In this document: positions 59,164 to 64,000 of the stretch, piece after piece
Numbering within the stretch: position 1 is the stretch's first letter
Layout: each line of letters starts with the position of its first letter
DNA from: an uncultured Clostridium sp.
GTDB lineage: Bacteria; Bacillota; Clostridia; Clostridiales; Clostridiaceae
DNA: 64,000 bases
Assembly: GCA_900547475.1 (NCBI GenBank)
Contig: URGW01000002.1
Coordinates: 107,991 to 171,990 of the forward strand
Direction of reading: 5' to 3'
Translations under genes and position numbers: made by a program
Notes under the pieces: generated by a model
What the model was told of the DNA's origin: nothing
Databases searched by the model: none
The model's input: only the letters and a program-made list of their open reading frames with translations

Positions 59164-59577
59164 CTAGATTACTATTAAGCCAATAGATATTACCATAATT
59201 ATAAATGCAATTATTCCAAAATAAACTGACTTTTTAAGTAATTCATATTTTGAATATCTTGTTATCTTTTTTATATTTCCTTTTGGGTAAATAAGTTCTA
59301 CTTCATCTCCCTCATTTAAATCAGCCATTTCCTCATAGTCGTGATAATCAATCCTTAATTTTTCATTATCCAAATCAATTTCTAATACTGGATTTATATC
59401 TACGTTGTATATTTTATTTCTTTCAGTTCCATAAGTTATATAACTGAAAGATTGTAACTCAATAACTCGTGCCTTTTTCTTTACACCATTATTAATTAAA
59501 TTCATTTGATTGATAAATAATTTTACAGAAATTATCATGAGTATAGAAGCACCTAGTAACATTATTGCACTAAACAT
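59164..59577 (-). CDS. DUF3592-like membrane protein
   Basis: 137 residues. TM helix (about 3-22), a beta-rich part KKARVIELQSFSYITYGTERNKIYNVDINPVLEIDL ... GDEVELIYPKGN, and a second TM helix (about 115-136). The V-x-Y-P-x-x-N pattern is typical of DUF3592 proteins. Function unknown. No operon partner. Confidence 0.65.
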   Translation of the reverse strand: MFSAIMLLGASILMIISVKLFINQMNLINNGVKKKARVIELQSFSYITYGTERNKIYNVDINPVLEIDLDNEKLRIDYHDYEEMADLNEGDEVELIYPKGNIKKITRYSKYELLKKSVYFGIIAFIIMVISIGLIVI

Positions 59578-59882
59578 TTCAATTCACCCCACAAAATATA
59601 TTCTTTTAATTTTTTAATGTAATTTTTATCTTCAATATATTTTATGACACTAAAATATCGATGTTTACCTTTACAAAATATTTCACTATTTCGTACTGCT
59701 ATTAATTATTAGATGTAATAATTTCATTGTTAATTCATTTTAATTACTTCTTTTTAACTTAAATCACTTTTTAATTATTAAATAATTATTTTTTAAAATT
59801 TTCTCTAAAATTTTAAGATTATTAATAACTTGTTATTCATGAAAAAGGAATGTAATTAAACATCCCTTTTACTATAATTAAT
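59578..59882 (-). terminator. 305-bp gap; terminator at 59844-59870
   Basis: No gene seen. AAAAGGAATGT / ACATCCCTTTT (one mismatch) with 6-nt loop at about 59844-59870 follows the SEC-C protein gene on the minus strand. The remainder is AT-rich with runs of T and would hold the promoter of the DUF3592 gene near 59590-59650. Confidence 0.55.
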
Positions 59883-61007
59883 TTATCCACAACACTTTTT
59901 ATACTTTTTACCACTTCCACATATACATGGATCATTTCTTCCTATTTTAACTTCATTAACAACCCTAGCATTTGCCTTTTGTACTTCATCTTCAGTATAT
60001 CCCTTTAAAGACCATTTTCTAATACTTTTTGCAAAAAGCTCTAACTCATATATAAAGATATTTCTTTCTTCTTCTGACTGTATTTCATATGCTTGTAAAA
60101 ATATATCAATAGCCTCTGACATATCAACTTCATTTTTTATAGCAACTATAAAACCATCCATTTCTTCTTTTAATATATTTTTATCAATAACAAATAATTC
60201 ACCAAGTACCTTTTCTAATTTAGTCCCTTGCTTATTTTCTTCTACGAAATCAATTTTACCTGCTTTTATTAATGATTTTTTATCAAATTTATAGTAATCA
60301 TTTTTACATTCTTCTTGAAGCTTTAATATTTTTTCTGTGTCTTCTACATCTATGTTACAAAGAATATCTCCATCAATAACATAATCATATCCAAGCTCTT
60401 CTCCATTTGCTATTAATGAATTTATATATGCTTCATCAAAACTTGTCCCAAATATATTTTCTATACTAGATTTAATAAAATCAATTTTACAGATACCATA
60501 ATAATAAACCATTCCTGAAATAGCTTTTATTACTTCTTCATTTAATCTAGCTTTATCTTTTAACTCTTTATTTAACTGAATACCAATTACACTCTTTAAT
60601 TCCTCTGGCATAACCACAAATGCTTCATCATTTTTTACTCCAGAAAAAGCTAAACCTCTATTTCTTAAATAATTTATATAGATCATTTCATTGCATTGGT
60701 ATTTCTTTAGTCCGCTCTCTTTAAGTAATTCTTCTATGTATCTTAAAATACTTTCTTCCATTAACTCTAAAGCAACTTTAGTATTTTCTAATATTACATT
60801 CATTACCCTTTCAACAGCATCTGCCTTCTTTAATGTTGTAATACCTTTCACCGAATATTTTCTAGCTATTTTAACTAATTCATCTTTAGTCATTTTTTCT
60901 AAGAAAGCTTTTAAAGTACAATTTTCATCTATATCTTTCCACATCTTTTCTACATTTTTATTATCGGTCTTCATTATTTCTTCTTGAAGTTTATTTTTAT
61001 CTTCCAT
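59883..61007 (-). CDS. SEC-C motif protein
   Basis: 374 residues. The C-terminal 20 residues, IGRNDPCICGSGKKYKKCCG, form the SEC-C zinc motif (C-x-C-x8-C-C) found in SecA and YecA-type proteins. The rest is helical; the N-terminal part (LKAFLEKMTKDELVKIARKYSVKG) looks like a SAP/Rho-N-like segment. Function unknown; a metal-dependent nucleic-acid or ribosome contact is possible but unproven. Confidence 0.8.
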   Translation of the reverse strand: MEDKNKLQEEIMKTDNKNVEKMWKDIDENCTLKAFLEKMTKDELVKIARKYSVKGITTLKKADAVERVMNVILENTKVALELMEESILRYIEELLKESGLKKYQCNEMIYINYLRNRGLAFSGVKNDEAFVVMPEELKSVIGIQLNKELKDKARLNEEVIKAISGMVYYYGICKIDFIKSSIENIFGTSFDEAYINSLIANGEELGYDYVIDGDILCNIDVEDTEKILKLQEECKNDYYKFDKKSLIKAGKIDFVEENKQGTKLEKVLGELFVIDKNILKEEMDGFIVAIKNEVDMSEAIDIFLQAYEIQSEEERNIFIYELELFAKSIRKWSLKGYTEDEVQKANARVVNEVKIGRNDPCICGSGKKYKKCCG

Positions 61008-61243
61008 TTAATTTATGTCACCCCATATTATATTCTACAAAAAAATCACTTATTCTATTATATATGTTTTTTCGTCATAGTCAAAATTATTTTTTACCAA
61101 AAAATCTAATATACATATATTAATTTTTATAATTACCTTTTATTTACTTGTTCCTTTTTTCAAAAGTATGATACAATGATTTAACAATAAATTTTGATTT
61201 TCAAACTATTTGATTTAATTTTATCTAATAAAGGAGATTAATA

Positions 61244-62194
61244 ATGAAGAAAAAAAAACTTTTAGGGATATCCCTAGGAATTATTGCAGTTATTATAATA
61301 ATAACTCTAAGCATTGTAGGAAATTACTTTTATAACTTAGCTTTAAATCCTAATACACCAAAAGATATCGTATTTGGAACACCTGAAGAAGCAGCAGCAA
61401 CAAGTGGACAAGTTTTAGATGTAGATATTTCTTGGTTATTAAATGACTCAAATTACACTGATGAATATATAACATCTCAAGATTGCTTAAAACTTCACAG
61501 TTATCAGGTAAAAAATCAAAGTTCATCTAACAAATGGGTAATAACTGTACATGGTTATACAAGTGAAGGAATAAATATGAGTTCATATGCTAAAAAATAT
61601 TATTATAATGGATATAATGTACTTATTCCAGACTTAAGATCTCATGGATTAAGTGAAGGTGATTATATAGGAATGGGATGGGATGATAGATTAGATATTA
61701 TCTCATGGATAAATTATATATTAAATGAAGATCCTAATGCTGAAATAGTGCTTCATGGAATTTCTATGGGAGCTGCAACTGTATTAATGACTTCTGGTGA
61801 AGAAATACCATCTAATGTAAAAGCAATAATTGCAGATTGTGGTTATACATCAGTTTGGGATGAATTTGCTTATCAATTAGATGATCTATTTTCATTACCT
61901 GAATTTCCAATACTTAATGTTTCATCTATAGTTGCAAAAATAAGAGCTGGTTATTTCTTAGGAGAAGCTTCATCTATAGAACAAGTAAAAAAATCTCAAA
62001 CTCCAATATTATATATCCATGGAGATCAAGATGACTTCGTTCCTTACTACATGATGGAAGAACTTTATAATGCAACAAACTCTGAAAAAGAAATGTTAAC
62101 AATAAAAGGTGCTGAACATGCTAAAGCTTCTGAAGTAGATCCTGAAACTTATTGGACAACAATTAATAACTTTATAAATAAATATATAAAATAA
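61244..62194 (+). CDS. Membrane-anchored alpha/beta hydrolase
   Basis: 316 residues. N-terminal TM or signal anchor (about 6-28), then the hydrolase core: VHGYTSEG (oxyanion), DLRSHGLSEGDYIGMGWDDRLD, nucleophile Ser in LHGISMGAATVL (about 175), Asp in HGDQDDFVP and His in GAEHAKA. Closest in type to BEM46/YqkD-like proteins. Substrate unknown; the domain faces outward. AAAGGAG ribosome site. Monocistronic. Confidence 0.85.
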   Translation: MKKKKLLGISLGIIAVIIIITLSIVGNYFYNLALNPNTPKDIVFGTPEEAAATSGQVLDVDISWLLNDSNYTDEYITSQDCLKLHSYQVKNQSSSNKWVITVHGYTSEGINMSSYAKKYYYNGYNVLIPDLRSHGLSEGDYIGMGWDDRLDIISWINYILNEDPNAEIVLHGISMGAATVLMTSGEEIPSNVKAIIADCGYTSVWDEFAYQLDDLFSLPEFPILNVSSIVAKIRAGYFLGEASSIEQVKKSQTPILYIHGDQDDFVPYYMMEELYNATNSEKEMLTIKGAEHAKASEVDPETYWTTINNFINKYIK

Positions 62195-62225
62195 AAGTTG
62201 ATATTTTTTTATCAACTTTTATTTT
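62188..62225. terminator. Bidirectional terminator
   Basis: A 15-bp stem AAAATAAAAGTTGAT / ATCAACTTTTATTTT with T-rich loop, overlapping the hydrolase stop codon and facing terD. Confidence 0.85.
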
Positions 62226-62254
62226 ATATCCTACTACTTTAAACAAATTATTTT

Positions 62255-62791
62255 TTATTTATTAAAGCCTTGTTCTATTTGTGATAACTTCCCTTCACAA
62301 GGATTTCCTACAGCCTCAAAAGACCATTTTCCATTTATCTTAACTAAATCTGCAAAATGAAATACTCTAACTCCTTTTCCACTATCAGTAATACTATATT
62401 TACATAAATCAATATTAGTTTCTGAATTAACTAATCTTACATAAGCACCTTTTACTTGTGAAAAATCCTTCTTAGAAAATGGATTAAATGAAAATATGTT
62501 AACATAAAAAGATATCTTTGACACACTATCTTTTAACTCAGAAAAATTCACAAAGATTATTTCATCATCCCCATCACCTTTTCCTGTCATATTATCACCA
62601 TTTAATCTAACTCCGGTGCCCTTTAAATTACTAAAACTAACATGCTCTATTAATTTATTATTATTATCAAGTAAATAAGCATGAGAATCTAAATCCATTT
62701 TAGTATCCCAACCTAATCCTACTTGTAATAATCTTAAATCTGGATCTTTTTTAGATAAGTCAAGCAATGTGCCTTTTGTTAAATTTAACAT
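62255..62791 (-). CDS. TerD-family protein
   Basis: 178 residues. RLLQVGLGWDTKMDLDSHAYLLD, NMTGKGDGDDEIIFVNF and KGVRVFHFADLVK with conserved Asp residues that bind Ca2+ in TerD proteins. The usual partners (terA, terB, terC, other terD copies) are absent here, so this is a single copy. Role in stress or tellurite response uncertain. Confidence 0.88.
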   Translation of the reverse strand: MLNLTKGTLLDLSKKDPDLRLLQVGLGWDTKMDLDSHAYLLDNNNKLIEHVSFSNLKGTGVRLNGDNMTGKGDGDDEIIFVNFSELKDSVSKISFYVNIFSFNPFSKKDFSQVKGAYVRLVNSETNIDLCKYSITDSGKGVRVFHFADLVKINGKWSFEAVGNPCEGKLSQIEQGFNK

Positions 62792-62831
62792 AAATATTCT
62801 CCTTTAAAAATAATCTTAAGCTTATTATTAT

Positions 62832-63797
62832 TTATTCTTCATTACTAAATAATCCTGCACCTTTTATAATTTCCTGCTCTTCAAATAATCTTGAAACAGC
62901 CTCTCTATAATCTTTAGCTTTTTGTGCTTTCTTAATTTTTTTATAATATTTTTTATTATCCGTAAATATATGAGACATATATCCCCAAAGTTCTTTCATT
63001 CTATACATTGCATTTTTATCTTCATTTAAAAGAATTGTATAATTTTCAAAGATTTCATCATGAAATTCTTTTAAAATTTCTTTGCTAATAAAATTATTCT
63101 CTTTAATTTCACCAATTAACCCTGGATTAGCTAATACTCCTCTACCAAGCATCACTTTGTCTATTCCTGGAAACTCTTTTACTATTTCACAATAATTTTC
63201 AGTAGTAAAAATATCTCCATTATAGCATATAGAATGCTTACTTAAAGATAGAGATTCTTTAAACATTTTTAGATTTGGTGTATTCCCATAAAAATCTTCT
63301 CTAGTTCTAGGATGAATTATTAATTCTTCAAGAGGATACTTATTATAAATTTCAATAAGATTATAAAACTCTTCTGGATTTTCTTTTCCTAATCTAGTTT
63401 TTATTGATATTTTCATATCTTTAATTTTATATATTTCATCTAAAAATTTATCTAATTCCTCTGGATATGCAAGAAATCCCGAACCTCTTTTTTTTGAAAC
63501 AACAGTTCCTGCTGGACAGCCTAAATTTAGATTAATTTCATCATACCCTAATTGCTTTAATTTATTTGCAGTTAATATAAACCCTTCTGCATCGTTAGTT
63601 AATATTTGTGGAACTATATTTAACCCATCATTATTTTCTGGTAATAAATCTCTTAACTCTTTAGTTTTAAGACTTAAACTTTGATTAGGTACAATAAAAG
63701 GTGTAAAGTATTTATCTATATTATGAAAGTATTTTTCATAAGCATTTCTATATATATGCCCTGTAATTCCTTCCATTGGTGCTAAATAATATTTCAT
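62832..63797 (-). CDS. tRNA-dihydrouridine synthase
   Basis: 321 residues, TIM barrel plus helical domain. YYLAPMEGITGHIYRN (FMN site), INLNLGCPAGTVVSKKRGSGFL (catalytic Cys), ISIKTRLG, LIIHPRTREDFY, CYNGDIFT and VMLGRGVLANPGL are family motifs. Start ATG 63797 after GAGGAG; a 16-residue longer reading has no site. Which Dus type (and target U) cannot be told. Confidence 0.93.
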   Translation of the reverse strand: MKYYLAPMEGITGHIYRNAYEKYFHNIDKYFTPFIVPNQSLSLKTKELRDLLPENNDGLNIVPQILTNDAEGFILTANKLKQLGYDEINLNLGCPAGTVVSKKRGSGFLAYPEELDKFLDEIYKIKDMKISIKTRLGKENPEEFYNLIEIYNKYPLEELIIHPRTREDFYGNTPNLKMFKESLSLSKHSICYNGDIFTTENYCEIVKEFPGIDKVMLGRGVLANPGLIGEIKENNFISKEILKEFHDEIFENYTILLNEDKNAMYRMKELWGYMSHIFTDNKKYYKKIKKAQKAKDYREAVSRLFEEQEIIKGAGLFSNEE

Positions 63798-63845
63798 GTA
63801 ATTACTCCTCGTTTGTAAATATTCTAAAAACATTATATCAGCCAA

Positions 63846-64000
63846 ACCCTCTATAATCTACCTTTAACTAAATTGTTCGTTACGTGTAAGCGAAAAAATG
63901 AAATATTTATTTTCCAGGAAGCATGAAATTTTCACCTAGAATTTATATAATTGATTCCATAAAGCTGGCTAAAGTTTTTAAACTCGCTATCGCTCAAACA
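63846..64000. other. Unassigned right-end sequence
   Basis: No confident gene. On the minus strand an open stretch enters from the right edge (LSDSEFKNFSQLYGINYIN) and stops at TGA near 63936. The DNA is less AT-rich than nearby gaps (GCGATAGCGAG, TTACGTGTAAGCG). It may be the edge of a dispersed repeat or a gene remnant; the window ends too soon to decide. Confidence 0.3.

Overview
The window is very AT-rich, dense, and mostly coded on the minus strand. Gene content (AsrABC sulfite reductase, AdhE, IscR-IscS-IscU-MnmA, HutP, T-box and TPP leaders, LPxTG wall anchoring) and AT-rich codon use point to an anaerobic Firmicute, most likely Clostridium sensu stricto. The species cannot be named from sequence alone. 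No rRNA, tRNA or CRISPR array was seen.

Left part (1-23 kb): a xylan/arabinoxylan utilisation locus, all on the minus strand. In transcription order: acetyl-esterase of the SASA type, a GH43 enzyme, a CE1-like esterase, a 1.2-kb-residue wall-anchored GH10 xylanase (CBM22-like, GH10, two CBM9-like, Ig-like, Asn linker, LPQTG), a decayed solute-binding protein gene, an intact solute-binding lipoprotein, two ABC permeases, a GH8 reducing-end xylose-releasing enzyme, a GH43 xylosidase, and a YesM/YesN-type two-component system. Together they describe xylan cut at the cell surface, import of xylo-oligosaccharides (the ATPase is not in the window), and trimming to xylose inside. The locus shows decay: xylB has an in-frame TAA and its 3' end is replaced by an IS1182-type fragment, and the second binding-protein gene carries a TAA, an AT-repeat frameshift and a lost lipobox cysteine. 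A pentapeptide-repeat/pore-like membrane protein lies between xylB and the regulators. An internally deleted IS200/IS605 copy sits at the locus edge (about 23.1-23.5 kb).

Middle (23.5-48.5 kb): sbcCD; a TPP-riboswitch-controlled thiamin salvage operon (thiD-thiM-tenA-thiT-thiE-thiW); a HAD phosphatase; a DEDDh exonuclease and a NERD-like membrane protein; pepF; asnA behind an Asn T-box; speD-speE behind a possible 16-codon leader peptide; the isc operon (iscR-iscS-iscU-mnmA); cysteine desulfidase; rarA.

Right part (48.5-64 kb): a secreted CAP-domain protein, asrABC with its Crp/Fnr-type regulator, adhE, hutP, a FabT-like MarR regulator, a SEC-C protein, an alpha/beta hydrolase, terD and a dihydrouridine synthase.

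Most interesting observations: (i) a 42-nt two-tier hairpin repeat present twice, once just upstream of the sbcDC promoter and once inside the asnA T-box leader, differing only in the loop; (ii) the asrA promoter, with a perfect Rex operator and a perfect TGTGA-N6-TCACA site centred near -41.5 that also looks like the terminator of the regulator gene; (iii) a matching near-consensus Rex operator just downstream of the adhE promoter, joining sulfite and ethanol reduction under one NADH sensor; (iv) the small ORF before speD; (v) repeated single-base ochre lesions in xylan-use and IS genes.
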